64,000 nt of DNA from an uncultured Flavobacteriaceae bacterium (GTDB taxonomy: Bacteria; Bacteroidota; Bacteroidia; Flavobacteriales; Flavobacteriaceae), in NCBI GenBank assembly GCA_947503105.1, contig CANNCM010000003.1, positions 124,001-188,000 on the forward strand, given 5' to 3'. The notes below the pieces were generated by a model. It was not told where the DNA came from and ran no database searches. It was given only the letters and a program-made list of their open reading frames with translations. This document shows positions 9,248 to 19,032 of the stretch, piece after piece; position 1 is the stretch's first letter, and every line of letters begins with the position of its first letter. Position numbers and translations under genes: made by a program.

Positions 9248-10012
9248 ATGAAGTACGTGTTAAAGAAGGAGGATAAATTCAGTTATACTGAAATCGGAGA
9301 AGGACGACCTATCATCATTCTTCATGGCTTGATGGGAGGGCTAAGTAACTTTGACGGAGTCATCAATCATTTTAGTGAAAATGGCTACAAGCTAGTTTTG
9401 CCAGAATTGCCTGTTTATTCTCTGGGATTACTTAATACTAATGTGAAAAATTTCGCGCTTCATTTAAGAGATTTTATCAACTTCAAGGGCTATGAAAATG
9501 TTATTCTTCTTGGAAATTCTCTTGGAGGGCATATTGGACTATATTACACGAACATCTACCCAGAAAAAGTTGCAGGTTTGGTGATTACTGGAAGTTCTGG
9601 ACTTTACGAAAGCGCCATGGGAAGTGGATATACTAAACGAAGTGACTACAATGTGATAAAGGCCAAAGCCGAAGAAGTTTTTTATGATTCTGCGGTGGCC
9701 ACCAAAGAAATTGTAGATGATGTTTATGAAACCGTAAATGACAGAAACAAACTTGTAAAAACCTTAGCTATTGCCAAAAGTGCTATTCGTCATAACATGG
9801 CTAAAGACTTGCCAAAAATGAATACTCCTACATGTATTATTTGGGGTAAAAATGATATTGTAACCCCTCCAAATGTTGCTGAGGAATTTCATGAACTGCT
9901 CCCTGATTCAGATTTATACTGGATAGATAAATGTGGCCATGCGGCCATGATGGAACACCCTGATAAGTTTAATGAAATTTTATCTAGTTGGCTCGAAATG
10001 AGGAAGTTATAA
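9248..10012 (+). CDS. Alpha/beta-fold hydrolase
   Basis: Cytosolic-type alpha/beta hydrolase of 254 residues. The HGLMGG oxyanion-hole strand is at 26-31, the nucleophile elbow GNSLGG places Ser91, Asp203 lies in [10 protein letters not shown], and His231 in [11 protein letters not shown], giving a complete catalytic triad. Substrate cannot be told from sequence. I start at ATG 9248 because the family fold begins there and a promoter-like element lies at 9211-9218; a TTG at 9206 would add 14 residues. It lies 10 bases upstream of engB, so the two are probably co-transcribed. Confidence 0.85.
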   Translation: MKYVLKKEDKFSYTEIGEGRPIIILHGLMGGLSNFDGVINHFSENGYKLVLPELPVYSLGLLNTNVKNFALHLRDFINFKGYENVILLGNSLGGHIGLYYTNIYPEKVAGLVITGSSGLYESAMGSGYTKRSDYNVIKAKAEEVFYDSAVATKEIVDDVYETVNDRNKLVKTLAIAKSAIRHNMAKDLPKMNTPTCIIWGKNDIVTPPNVAEEFHELLPDSDLYWIDKCGHAAMMEHPDKFNEILSSWLEMRKL

Positions 10013-10022
10013 CAACTTTGAC

Positions 10023-10643
10023 ATGCACATCAAGACCGCAACATTTGTAGTAAGCAATCAAGACGTTTCTAAGTGTCCAGAAAATAATTTTCCCGAATAC
10101 GCCTTTATTGGCCGAAGTAATGTTGGAAAATCTTCTCTGATCAATATGCTGACCAATCAAAAAAAGTTGGCCAAAACTTCCGGAAGACCTGGAAAAACGC
10201 AATTGATCAATCACTTTTTAATTAACGAGCAATGGTACTTAGTAGATTTGCCCGGCTATGGTTATGCACGGGTTTCTAAATCGAGTAAAAAAACATTTCA
10301 AAAATTTATAACTTCATATTTTAGACAAAGAAAGCAACTGGTTTCTGCTTTTGTTCTTATTGATATTCGCCATGAGCCACAACAAATTGATTTGAACTTC
10401 ATGCAATGGCTTGGTGAACAGCAAATTCCGTTCAGTATAATTTTCACAAAATCAGACAAGCTAAAACCAAAAGCTATCGAAAGAAATATCGTTCATTATC
10501 AGAGTATTTTGAAGAAAAACTGGGAAGAATTACCACACTACTTTATCACCTCTTCTACAAAATTTGAAGGTAAAGAAGAGCTTTTAAATTATATAGATTC
10601 AATAAATTCGTCCCTAAAAAATGTAAACCCTCAATTTGACTGA
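10023..10643 (+). CDS. engB: Ribosome biogenesis GTP-binding protein EngB (YsxC/YihA)
   Basis: TRAFAC-class GTPase needed for assembly of the large ribosomal subunit. The G1 loop GRSNVGKSS is at 30-38, the G2-region TSGRPGKT at 52-59, G3 DLPG at 75-78 followed by YGYA, and G4 TKSD at 142-145. The 206-residue length is normal for the family. It follows the hydrolase closely; a 53-base gap separates it from mlaE. Confidence 0.96.
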   Translation: MHIKTATFVVSNQDVSKCPENNFPEYAFIGRSNVGKSSLINMLTNQKKLAKTSGRPGKTQLINHFLINEQWYLVDLPGYGYARVSKSSKKTFQKFITSYFRQRKQLVSAFVLIDIRHEPQQIDLNFMQWLGEQQIPFSIIFTKSDKLKPKAIERNIVHYQSILKKNWEELPHYFITSSTKFEGKEELLNYIDSINSSLKNVNPQFD

Positions 10644-10696
10644 AAACTCATCTTTTCTAGTTAGATTTTTTTACTTTAGCAATAAGATTATACAAC

Positions 10697-11434
10697 ATGA
10701 ATTATCTTCAAAATATTGGTGCGTATTTTTTTATGATAGCAGAAATGTTTCGAAAACCTACGAAACGATCTGTCATGATAAAATTAATTTTGAAAGAAAT
10801 TGAAGACTTAGTGATTAGCTCACTTGGCATTGTGGCCTTTATTTCCTTTTTTGTTGGGGGTGTGATTACCATTCAGACCGCTCTAAACATTACTAATCCT
10901 TTGATTCCGAAGTACTTAGTTGGATTTGCAACACGACAATCTGTTATTCTTGAATTTGCGCCAACATTTATTTCAATAATTATGGCAGGAAAAGTAGGGT
11001 CGTTCATTACTTCTAGCATTGGAACAATGCGTGTAACAGAACAAATTGATGCGCTTGAGGTGATGGGCGTCAATTCCATAAATTATCTTGTTTTTCCAAA
11101 AACAGTTGCCATGATGCTCTACCCATTTGTAATTTCTATTGCTATGTTTCTAGGGATAATCGGAGGAATGGCCGCTTGTGTTTATGGCGGATTTTCTACA
11201 TTGGAAGATTATATACGAGGGGTTCAAATCGATTTTATTCCATATCACATGGCCTATGCATTTATAAAAACTATAGTTTTTGCCTTTATTTTGGCCACCA
11301 TACCCTCGTTTCATGGTTATTATATGAAAGGCGGAGCACTAGAGGTTGGCAAGGCAAGTACTGTCGCATTTGTGTGGACAAGTGTTGTGATCATTCTGTT
11401 GAACTATATTCTAACTCAAATGTTGCTAAGCTAA
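10697..11434 (+). CDS. mlaE: MlaE-family ABC transporter permease
   Basis: Inner-membrane permease of the MCE/Mla lipid-transport type, which moves phospholipid between inner and outer membranes. The 245 residues have an N-terminal amphipathic segment, about five hydrophobic helices, and the family core with EQIDALEVMGVN and a Pro-rich FPKTVAMMLYP stretch. Its TAA stop overlaps the ATG of the ATPase gene (TAATG), showing tight coupling. The MCE-domain substrate-binding partner is not in this stretch and is probably encoded elsewhere. Confidence 0.93.
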   Translation: MNYLQNIGAYFFMIAEMFRKPTKRSVMIKLILKEIEDLVISSLGIVAFISFFVGGVITIQTALNITNPLIPKYLVGFATRQSVILEFAPTFISIIMAGKVGSFITSSIGTMRVTEQIDALEVMGVNSINYLVFPKTVAMMLYPFVISIAMFLGIIGGMAACVYGGFSTLEDYIRGVQIDFIPYHMAYAFIKTIVFAFILATIPSFHGYYMKGGALEVGKASTVAFVWTSVVIILLNYILTQMLLS

Positions 11435-12195
11435 TGATACGCGTTACAGATCTACACAAAGCATTTGATAATACAGAAGTCCTTAAAGGAGTTTCTACCA
11501 CTTTTGAGCAAGGAAAAACCAACCTTGTGATTGGTCAAAGTGGCTCTGGAAAAACTGTTTTTTTGAAATGCCTACTTGGCCTTTTTGATTATAATGCAGG
11601 AAGTATTGAGTATGATGATCATAAATTTACAGAACTGTCTGATGACGAAAAAAGAAATCTACGCTCAAAAATAGGAATGGTATTTCAAGGAAGTGCACTT
11701 TTTGATTCGATGACTATCGAAGAAAATGTAATGTTTCCGCTAAGAATGTTTACCAATCAAAGTGAGAGCGAAATGCGAGACCGTGCCCATATTGTGCTCA
11801 AACGTGTAAATCTTGACAATGCGCAATACAAAATGCCGAGTGAAGCTTCTGGAGGAATGCAAAAACGAGTCGCCATTGCTAGAGCGATTGTAAACAATCC
11901 AAAATATTTATTTTGTGATGAACCCAATTCTGGTCTCGATCCAAAAACGGCTATTGTCATTGATAATTTAATTCAAGAAATTACAAAAGAATACAATATG
12001 GTAACCGTTATAAATTCTCACGATATGAACTCTGTAATGGAAATCGGAGAAAAAATTGTGTTCTTAAAAGACGGAGAAAAGGCCTGGGAAGGCAGTAAAG
12101 AAACTATTTTTAGAACGGACAACGAAGCGGTTTCTAACTTTGTCTATTCTTCAAATTTATTTAAAAAAGTAAGGGAAATGTATCTGAAAGGCTAA
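11434..12195 (+). CDS. mlaF: MlaF-type ABC transporter ATP-binding protein
   Basis: ATPase partner of the preceding permease. The 253 residues contain Walker A GQSGSGKT (34-41), a Q-loop in MVFQGSALF (82-90), the signature ASGGMQ (138-143) in place of LSGGQ, and Walker B YLFCDEP (158-164) with catalytic Glu163, followed by a switch His in INSHDM. The ASGGM signature variant is typical of MlaF proteins. The start is the ATG that overlaps the mlaE stop; the frame is open further upstream but that part lies inside mlaE. Confidence 0.94.
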   Translation: MIRVTDLHKAFDNTEVLKGVSTTFEQGKTNLVIGQSGSGKTVFLKCLLGLFDYNAGSIEYDDHKFTELSDDEKRNLRSKIGMVFQGSALFDSMTIEENVMFPLRMFTNQSESEMRDRAHIVLKRVNLDNAQYKMPSEASGGMQKRVAIARAIVNNPKYLFCDEPNSGLDPKTAIVIDNLIQEITKEYNMVTVINSHDMNSVMEIGEKIVFLKDGEKAWEGSKETIFRTDNEAVSNFVYSSNLFKKVREMYLKG

Positions 12196-12198
12196 GCC

Positions 12199-13629
12199 TT
12201 ACTGGGTGAGAATTTCTACACTTTGTTGCTGCAGTTCTTGCTCCAACCAATTTTTTAGCTCTGTGCTTTTTTGAATTCGTAAACTATCTTGCAAGCTACT
12301 ACTCCAGCGAAGTTTTGCGACCAAAACGGTATCTGTTGTTCTAAAATTCGTAGAATTCAACATTTTGGAAAACCCAAAAGACTCTAAGTCAGAAAATTGA
12401 ATCTTAACGTCTTTCGCCAAACTGATAAAATCAATTGTATTCGTTTCACTTTTCGATACTGCAACCAATTTTAGGCTGTCAATAGTGAATTTTAAATTTT
12501 CAATCTGTTGATCGCGTTGATCAATTTTGTCAAGAGCGATGTCATAAAGTTCTAGAATTTTATCGGTACTTCGATTGGTGTTGCCGTTGATGATTAATTT
12601 AAAATCTTGTAAATATTCATATCCTTTGAGCTCGTTGATTAAATCCGATTTTGTAGCATCATTTATATCGCCATTGAAATTTAGGGTTATGGATCTTTCT
12701 TTTATATCTATTTTTTCACGTTGTAGCCATAAACTTTGATTATTATTAATCTCATTTTCTAAATAATTCTTGTAATCAAATTTGTATTGAGACTCTTTGA
12801 GTACATCATAAAAAGTCCAGCCTGCGGGAAGCATCACTGCAAAAGCTAAAACGCCTGCTATTCTTGCTATATTTTTTCTACGTTGAGAATTAGCATAATG
12901 CAACATCGGAAAACGCAATACTTTTAAAACAATAAAAGTCGCCAATGCGATAAATATGGTATTTATGGCGAATAGATACATGGCGCCCACAAAATAATCC
13001 CACTTCCCTTGAGAAAGTCCATAACCGGCAGTACAAAGCGGTGGCATCAATGCGGTGGCAATAGCTACCCCAAAAATAACTGAAGCAATAGTACCTTTTT
13101 TTGTTCGTGCGATGATGAGTGCCAGACCACCAAAAAAGGCGATAAGAACATCTCTAATATCGGGTCGTACACGACCAAGCAGCTCTGAAGTATCTTGATT
13201 TAAGGGAAAGAAATAAAAGAACAGAAAAGCAGTTAGCAAACTCAAAACCAGCATCGTTAGCAGGTTGATCAATGATTTTCTAAGCGTATCAATATCGTTG
13301 ATAGCGATGGAAAGGCCAACACCAAGGATGGGCCCCATTAGCGGCGAAATAAGCATCGCACCAATCACAACTGCTGTAGAATTTGCATTCAACCCTACAG
13401 AAGCAACAAAAATTGAACATATAAGAATCCAGGCTGTAGCCCCTTTGAAAGGAATATCTGCTTTGATGGCAGAAATAGTGGCTTCTCGATCTGTATCTTC
13501 TCTAAAATCGAGCAGCTCTACTAAAAACACTTTGATCGACGCAAACAGGCCTTTTGCATCGGCCTTTACTGCGGCCTTAGAATCATTAAATTCTTGATGA
13601 TTATGTTCTAGCTCTTGATTTTGATTCAT
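12199..13629 (-). CDS. DUF389-family membrane protein
   Basis: Predicted inner-membrane protein of 476 residues belonging to the DUF389 family, whose function is not established. A soluble N terminus (about 1-55) is followed by six or so hydrophobic segments between residues 58 and 275, with the conserved family block STAVVIGAMLISPLMGPI (about 83-100). After the membrane part comes a soluble C-terminal domain of about 200 residues with a predicted short coiled coil near DQRDQQIENLKFTIDSLK. It converges with mlaF with only 3 bases between the stop codons and is 2 bases downstream of the guanylyltransferase gene. Confidence 0.85.
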   Translation of the reverse strand: MNQNQELEHNHQEFNDSKAAVKADAKGLFASIKVFLVELLDFREDTDREATISAIKADIPFKGATAWILICSIFVASVGLNANSTAVVIGAMLISPLMGPILGVGLSIAINDIDTLRKSLINLLTMLVLSLLTAFLFFYFFPLNQDTSELLGRVRPDIRDVLIAFFGGLALIIARTKKGTIASVIFGVAIATALMPPLCTAGYGLSQGKWDYFVGAMYLFAINTIFIALATFIVLKVLRFPMLHYANSQRRKNIARIAGVLAFAVMLPAGWTFYDVLKESQYKFDYKNYLENEINNNQSLWLQREKIDIKERSITLNFNGDINDATKSDLINELKGYEYLQDFKLIINGNTNRSTDKILELYDIALDKIDQRDQQIENLKFTIDSLKLVAVSKSETNTIDFISLAKDVKIQFSDLESFGFSKMLNSTNFRTTDTVLVAKLRWSSSLQDSLRIQKSTELKNWLEQELQQQSVEILTQ

Positions 13630-13631
13630 TT

Positions 13632-14711
13632 CTAAATGTGATTTTCACCAAAAGTATCCTTAACATTTTGCCTCAATTGCTTTATGTCTTGCTCTTTACT
13701 TTTCGGAAATATAAGCAAAATTTCATTCTCTTCTACAATTATATAATCATTCAATCCATCAACAACAACAATTTTATTGGAGTCTGTTTTGATCATATTC
13801 CCTTTTGAGTTACTGGACAAAAGCCGTGCGTTTACGACTGCATTTTCATTAGAATCATTGGCTAATTTTGCATACAAACTGCCCCAAGTTCCAAGATCAT
13901 TCCAATCAAAAGTAGCGGTAATAACACACACATCTGTGCTGTGTTCCATTATTGCATAATCTACAGAAATATTTTCTGCCTTTTCATAATTTGTGTTTAC
14001 AAATTCATCTTCATTAGTGGTATTATAAACGGCATTCCCTGCAGAAAACAGTTGATACATTTCTGGCTGTGCTGCTTGAAAAGCATTCAAAACTGTTTTT
14101 GATGACCATATAAAAATACCAGCATTCCACAAGAAATTGCCTTGTGTTATAAATTTTTTGGCAGTTTCGTAATTTGGCTTTTCTCTAAACCTTTCGACTT
14201 TTTTGACACGATTTTCTATTGAGGTATCATACTCAATATAACCATATCCAGTGTTCGGAAAAGACGGTTTTATTCCGAGTGTCATTAATGCTTTTGAATT
14301 TTGAGCATGATCAAAAGCTACTTTTAAATCATCCGCAAAAGCTGTTTCATCTTCTATCCAGTGATCGCTAGGAGCCACAACCATTACTGCATTGGGATTT
14401 TCTTTATGAATTTTGAATGAAGCCATCAAAATACAAGGGGCAGTATTACGCATCGCAGGCTCTGCAATAACTTGATTTTCAGTACATTGAGGCAATTGCT
14501 CAAGCACCAAATCAGTATAGATGCTATTGGTTAGAATACGAATATTTTCAGATGGAATCAGTTGTTCTAGTCGCGATACTGTTTTTTGTAAAAGCGTTTG
14601 ACCACTGCCCAACATGTCGTGAAATTGTTTTGGAAAAGCTGTTTTGCTCACTGGCCAAAAACGAGATCCAACCCCACCGGCCATAATTACCGCATAATAA
14701 TTTTTATTCAT
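13632..14711 (-). CDS. Mannose-1-phosphate guanylyltransferase
   Basis: Cytosolic nucleotidyltransferase making GDP-mannose from mannose-1-phosphate and GTP, a precursor for surface polysaccharide and GDP-fucose. The N-terminal pyrophosphorylase signature MAGGVGSRFWPVS (10-22) is followed by the KQF motif; APSDHWI and the FREKP block with the catalytic lysine are also present. At 359 residues it is the short form without the C-terminal phosphomannose isomerase domain of bifunctional ManC. Its start overlaps the end of the SprT-like gene by 8 bases. Confidence 0.93.
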   Translation of the reverse strand: MNKNYYAVIMAGGVGSRFWPVSKTAFPKQFHDMLGSGQTLLQKTVSRLEQLIPSENIRILTNSIYTDLVLEQLPQCTENQVIAEPAMRNTAPCILMASFKIHKENPNAVMVVAPSDHWIEDETAFADDLKVAFDHAQNSKALMTLGIKPSFPNTGYGYIEYDTSIENRVKKVERFREKPNYETAKKFITQGNFLWNAGIFIWSSKTVLNAFQAAQPEMYQLFSAGNAVYNTTNEDEFVNTNYEKAENISVDYAIMEHSTDVCVITATFDWNDLGTWGSLYAKLANDSNENAVVNARLLSSNSKGNMIKTDSNKIVVVDGLNDYIIVEENEILLIFPKSKEQDIKQLRQNVKDTFGENHI

Positions 14712-15312
14712 TTCTATCTTTTATTAATTCAATTTCTGCGTTTGGACTAAAAGAGTACAAACGCCCCGATTGGAGTTCTGTTGCCTCATATCGTGTACGC
14801 CTTTTTTTTCCTTTTCGAAATAACTTCCCGTTATGAGTTTTAAACTTTGCCCCCTCTTCCACTTCAAAGATATATGTTTTTTCATTAGGTGGATCAAGTT
14901 CTCTCAAAACTCGCGACAATTGAACATCAGAATCACTGCTGGCTTTTGGGTTTTTGAAATAGTGAGCTAAATAGGGCAAGACCTGATTTGGAAAAATTTC
15001 GGGTCTTAAAAATGGCAAAGCAAGACGCTGAAACGTCATTTTCCATTCTTTGCCATGTGGCTTTATTTTTGAACCGTATGTTTTATAGGCTTCATAATGA
15101 GCAATCTCGTGCAGCAATGTGACTAAAAAACGACTCGTATTAAGATTAGAATTTACGGTAATTTGGTGATGCCCATTTTTTAATTTCCTATAATCACCAT
15201 GTCGTGTTTTTCGCGCTTTTTTGACCACAACCTCAAGGCAATCATCCAAAAGTAATTGATCGACTTGATCCAATGCAGCTTGTGGAATATAGGATTTTAA
15301 ATTTTGATTCAT
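14704..15312 (-). CDS. SprT-like zinc metallopeptidase-domain protein
   Basis: Protein of 202 residues with the SprT-like fold marked by the HExxH zinc motif in LLHEIAHYEAY and a third likely ligand in KPHGKEWK, the standard arrangement. The C-terminal part contains short beta-like stretches (YIFEVEEGAKFK, FRKGKKRRTRYEA) similar to those in Bacteroidetes SprT proteins, with no Cys zinc ribbon. Eukaryotic relatives (Spartan) cleave DNA-protein crosslinks; the bacterial role is not settled. It lies 12 bases after argS and overlaps the guanylyltransferase gene. Confidence 0.85.
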   Translation of the reverse strand: MNQNLKSYIPQAALDQVDQLLLDDCLEVVVKKARKTRHGDYRKLKNGHHQITVNSNLNTSRFLVTLLHEIAHYEAYKTYGSKIKPHGKEWKMTFQRLALPFLRPEIFPNQVLPYLAHYFKNPKASSDSDVQLSRVLRELDPPNEKTYIFEVEEGAKFKTHNGKLFRKGKKRRTRYEATELQSGRLYSFSPNAEIELIKDRNE

Positions 15313-15324
15313 TGGAAATTAAAA

Positions 15325-17100
15325 CTACATCCGTTCTGGAACTTGAATTCCGAGCAGACTAAATGCATTTTTTATGGTTGTTCCAACAGCACTACACAGT
15401 TGTACTCTAAAATGCATCAACGCCGTATTTTCTGCGCCAAGAATTGAAATATTTTGATAAAAAGAATTGAACTCTTTCACTAAGTCGTAAGTATAATTTG
15501 CTATAAGTGCAGGGCTATATTGTGATGCCGCTTGCTGAATTATTTGAGGAAAAAGCTGTAGTTGTTTCAACACACTTTTCTCTTTTTCTGTTAATTTAAG
15601 GTCATCAGAGATTACACTTTCATTGATAGATGCTTTTCTTAGAATCGCTTGAATTCTTGCGTATGTATATTGAATAAAAGGTCCAGTATTGCCCTGAAAG
15701 TCTACAGAGGCTTCAGGATCAAAAAGAATTGATTTTTTTGGATCTACTTTTAAGATAAAATACTTTAAGGCACCCAAACCAATCGTTTTGTAGGTTAGAT
15801 TTTTTTCGTTTTCGGAGTAGCCATCAAGCTTACCCAAATCTTGAGAAATAACTTTTGCAGTAGTTGTCATTTCGACAATCAAATCATCTGCATCGACAAC
15901 AGTACCTTCTCTACTTTTCATTTTCCCACTAGGCAAATCGACCATTCCATAACTTAAATGGTAAAGATTTTGAGCCCATTCAAACCCTAGTTTTTTCAGA
16001 ATTAAAAATAGAACTTTAAAGTGGTAATCTTGTTCGTTACCAACGGTATATACCATTGCAGAAATATCTGGACAATCTTTTACACGCTGAACAGCAGTTC
16101 CAATATCTTGAGTCATATAGACTGCAGTTCCGTCGGCGCGTAATACAATTTTTTCGTCGAGTCCGTCGTCGGATAAATCGCACCATACAGAGCCATCATC
16201 TTTTCTAAAAAAAACATCTTTTTTCAAGCCTTCTTCGATAAATGATTTCCCCAAAAGATAGGTTTGACTTTCGTAATAATAACTATCAAAATTGACACCT
16301 AGATTTTTGTAGGTCACCTCAAAACCGCTGTACACCCATTGATTCATGGTGTCCCAAAGTGCAACAACTTCTGCATCGCCAGCTTCCCATTTTCGGAGCA
16401 TTTCTTGTGCTGCTAAAAGTAGTGGAGCATTGGCTTTAGCTTCTTCTTTTGAGTGTCCTTTTTGTTCTAAACTCTCAATTTCTTTTTTATATTCTTGATC
16501 AAATTTGACATAATAATTCCCCACTAATTTATCACCCTTCAGCCCTGTAGATTCTGGTGTTTGATCTTGGCCAAATCGTTGCCACGCCAACATGCTTTTA
16601 CAAATATGAATTCCTCTGTCGTTGATGATCTGTGTCTTGTAAACTTTTTTTCCAGAGGCCTTCAAAATTTCGGCAACACTATACCCCAAAAGATTATTTC
16701 TAACATGACCTAAATGCAAGGGTTTATTTGTGTTTGGAGAAGAATATTCGACCATTACAGCATCTGTTGGACTTGGATTTACAAAGCCAAATTTTGGATC
16801 TGAATTGATGGTTTTAAATACACTCAAAAAATAGGTGTCCGATAGCACAAGGTTTAAAAATCCTTTTACCACATTGAAAGAAACTACCTCATCGCTGTGC
16901 GCTAACAAATACGTTCCTAGTTGCTCGCCTAGCTGAACAGGATTCATTTTTACAAGACGCAGCATTGGAAAGGTGACAACTGTGATGTCGCCTTCAAAAT
17001 CTTTTCGAGTGGCTTGAAATTCAATGCGTTCTATTTCTGATTGGTACAAAGAATTGAATGCTGCTTTTATATGCTGCGAGAGGGTGTTCTGAAGACTCAT
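15325..17100 (-). CDS. argS: Arginyl-tRNA synthetase
   Basis: Class I aminoacyl-tRNA synthetase of 591 residues charging tRNA-Arg. The N-terminal Add1 domain (about 1-105) is followed by the HIGH motif as HLGH in SSPNTNKPLHLGHVRNN, and the KMSKS loop appears as the degenerate KSREG after GKM, as usual in ArgRS. The C-terminal DALR anticodon-binding domain includes YTYARIQAIL and ends in VQLCSAVGTTIKNAFSLLGI. The final PERM residues are the classical ArgRS C terminus. Confidence 0.97.
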   Translation of the reverse strand: MSLQNTLSQHIKAAFNSLYQSEIERIEFQATRKDFEGDITVVTFPMLRLVKMNPVQLGEQLGTYLLAHSDEVVSFNVVKGFLNLVLSDTYFLSVFKTINSDPKFGFVNPSPTDAVMVEYSSPNTNKPLHLGHVRNNLLGYSVAEILKASGKKVYKTQIINDRGIHICKSMLAWQRFGQDQTPESTGLKGDKLVGNYYVKFDQEYKKEIESLEQKGHSKEEAKANAPLLLAAQEMLRKWEAGDAEVVALWDTMNQWVYSGFEVTYKNLGVNFDSYYYESQTYLLGKSFIEEGLKKDVFFRKDDGSVWCDLSDDGLDEKIVLRADGTAVYMTQDIGTAVQRVKDCPDISAMVYTVGNEQDYHFKVLFLILKKLGFEWAQNLYHLSYGMVDLPSGKMKSREGTVVDADDLIVEMTTTAKVISQDLGKLDGYSENEKNLTYKTIGLGALKYFILKVDPKKSILFDPEASVDFQGNTGPFIQYTYARIQAILRKASINESVISDDLKLTEKEKSVLKQLQLFPQIIQQAASQYSPALIANYTYDLVKEFNSFYQNISILGAENTALMHFRVQLCSAVGTTIKNAFSLLGIQVPERM

Positions 17101-17144
17101 GAAATGCTATTTTTCATCAACAAAGATACATTTTTTTGTATCTA

Positions 17145-18089
17145 TTAGTTGAGCACTTTAGGCAAAAATATCTCAGCCATCATACAGCGTGCACTACCGC
17201 CTCCACAGGCTTCAATTGTTTGTAAAGCACTAGAGATTATTTTTGTGTGTTTTTCTAGTTTTAATCGCTGATTTGGGTGTAATGCATCAAAAGCAGATTG
17301 GCTCATGATCAAGTAGGGAGTGTCATTTTCGCCTAATAATTGCAACATATTTCCAGCAAATTGATTGACTTGTTGTTCTGTGATATCAATAATCTCCTTG
17401 TTGCTTTTTTTGAGGTGGGCAATAACATTTTTCCGTTCTTTCTTATCATCAATTGCATTTAAACAAACCACTGCAAACGTAGTGCCAATGCACATCATAA
17501 CATTGGTATGATAGATCTTTTCTCTTTTATGGTTCACTGTTTGATATGCAGAAAAAATGATCGGAAAGACATCAAAATCTTCACAAAACTCTATAAAAAG
17601 GTCTTCATCTGCTCGTGGCGAAAGTGCACAATAGGCCTTCTGATATTCCCGATCCAAAATTATACTTCCCGTGCCTTCCAAAAACAAATGTTCTTGTTCA
17701 GCTGCTGTATAATCTACGATATGCTCTATTGAAAACCCACTTTGCTCTACAGCTTCAATAACCGATTCTTTTCTTTCAAAACGTCTGTTTTCGGCAAACA
17801 TAGGATACAAGACTACGGTCCCATTTTGATGAAAAGAAATCCAATTATTGGGAAAAATTGAATCTGGAGTATCAAAATCTTTTGTATCGTCCACTACAAT
17901 GACATGAATTCCAACAGTTTGTAATTTTTGCACAAAGGCATCAAATTCTTCAACCGCCAAAGCATTAATTTCATCAGGACTTAAATGCTCAATTTTTTTT
18001 TGATAATAATTATTGACTGCCGTTTGCTCATTCATTCGAAACTGAACAGGACGAATCATTAAAATTGTATTTGTTATTTGGCTGTTCAT
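17145..18089 (-). CDS. ctlX: CtlX-type citrulline utilization hydrolase
   Basis: Guanidino-group-modifying enzyme of the pentein fold. CtlX proteins are described as citrulline ureidases that split citrulline to ornithine, CO2 and ammonia. The N-terminal IRPVQFRMNEQTAVNNYY block is typical; DDTKDFDTPDSIFPNNW supplies acidic active-site residues, a His is in YHTNVMM, and the nucleophile Cys302 sits in GGGSARCMMAEIF. I use ATG 18089 (314 residues), 2 bases after the preceding gene's stop; an earlier ATG at 18122 would overlap that gene by 31 bases. Substrate is inferred from family only. Confidence 0.85.
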   Translation of the reverse strand: MNSQITNTILMIRPVQFRMNEQTAVNNYYQKKIEHLSPDEINALAVEEFDAFVQKLQTVGIHVIVVDDTKDFDTPDSIFPNNWISFHQNGTVVLYPMFAENRRFERKESVIEAVEQSGFSIEHIVDYTAAEQEHLFLEGTGSIILDREYQKAYCALSPRADEDLFIEFCEDFDVFPIIFSAYQTVNHKREKIYHTNVMMCIGTTFAVVCLNAIDDKKERKNVIAHLKKSNKEIIDITEQQVNQFAGNMLQLLGENDTPYLIMSQSAFDALHPNQRLKLEKHTKIISSALQTIEACGGGSARCMMAEIFLPKVLN

Positions 18090-18091
18090 TT

Positions 18092-19006
18092 CTAAGAACG
18101 AATTAATGGCATTGTGGAACATCGCAATAGGCCCCCTTGTTTTGAAACTTCCGAATATTTCACTTTTTCAACTTTAAAAGATTGAGCTTCTAACCAAGAA
18201 TTTAATCTTGTGAAATTCTGTTCAGAAACAATTACATCTTCAGAAATTGAAAATACATTACAATTCATTGCAGCCATTTCCTCTTTGGTGGTTAGAAAAA
18301 GGTGTTCTTTTCCGAAGTAATTTTCTAAAAAAAGATAGTCGGATTCTTTTAGAAATCCCTCTTTATGGATCAGCGCTTTTCCATGGCCCAGTGGCTGAAA
18401 ACAACAATCTAAATGAAGTGCATTCTCTTGCGGATTTGTATTCGATTTTTTAAGCTCTAGAGGCTTTATAGTTTTATCTGGAAACAGGTTTTGGAGGGCC
18501 TCAACGGCATTCATGTTTGTCCGTGCAGTGATAAAATCAGGGTAATCATCGCCTGTGTAAACTCCTACAAAAATATGATCATCACATAAAATTACATCAC
18601 CGCCTTCTACATGACACTCCTCTGGAAGTTCAATGATATGTTCTGGTTGAATTTGGTTTAGAATGGATGACAAAGCTGTAAATTCTTTTGCTCTATCTGG
18701 TAATATATTGGATTTAATTAATTTGTTTTCAATAACAAAAGCGATATCTCTAGCAAAAATCTGATTACAATCTGCAATGACACTTGGACGATAGACCTGC
18801 ACTCCGTAAGATTTGAAGAGTTGTGCTAGAGCGTTCATTTCTGGAATCATGTCTTTTTCTAGCGGATATGTTCCTAGTTGAACATGTTTCAAACTGCTAG
18901 GGTCATAACAGTCTTCTACTTTTGGAATTGGTCCGTTATGTTTTGCAATGCCAAGAACTACTGCTTTTAATGGACTGGTTTCATTTAAAACATTGAGGTT
19001 AAGCAT
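18092..19006 (-). CDS. Arginine deiminase/amidinotransferase-family protein
   Basis: Second pentein-fold enzyme, 304 residues. Recognisable active-site blocks are RDIAFVI near residue 90, HVEGGDVI, HLDCCFQPLG with the likely catalytic His, and a C-terminal Cys in GGLLRCSTMPL. Relatives act on arginine, citrulline or methylarginines (deiminases, DDAH, amidinotransferases); the exact reaction cannot be read from sequence. It lies between gltA (26-base gap) and ctlX (2-base gap), and the pairing with ctlX suggests linked arginine or citrulline metabolism. Confidence 0.8.
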   Translation of the reverse strand: MLNLNVLNETSPLKAVVLGIAKHNGPIPKVEDCYDPSSLKHVQLGTYPLEKDMIPEMNALAQLFKSYGVQVYRPSVIADCNQIFARDIAFVIENKLIKSNILPDRAKEFTALSSILNQIQPEHIIELPEECHVEGGDVILCDDHIFVGVYTGDDYPDFITARTNMNAVEALQNLFPDKTIKPLELKKSNTNPQENALHLDCCFQPLGHGKALIHKEGFLKESDYLFLENYFGKEHLFLTTKEEMAAMNCNVFSISEDVIVSEQNFTRLNSWLEAQSFKVEKVKYSEVSKQGGLLRCSTMPLIRS

Positions 19007-19032
19007 GTCATTAGGACTTTAATTTAGTTTCT

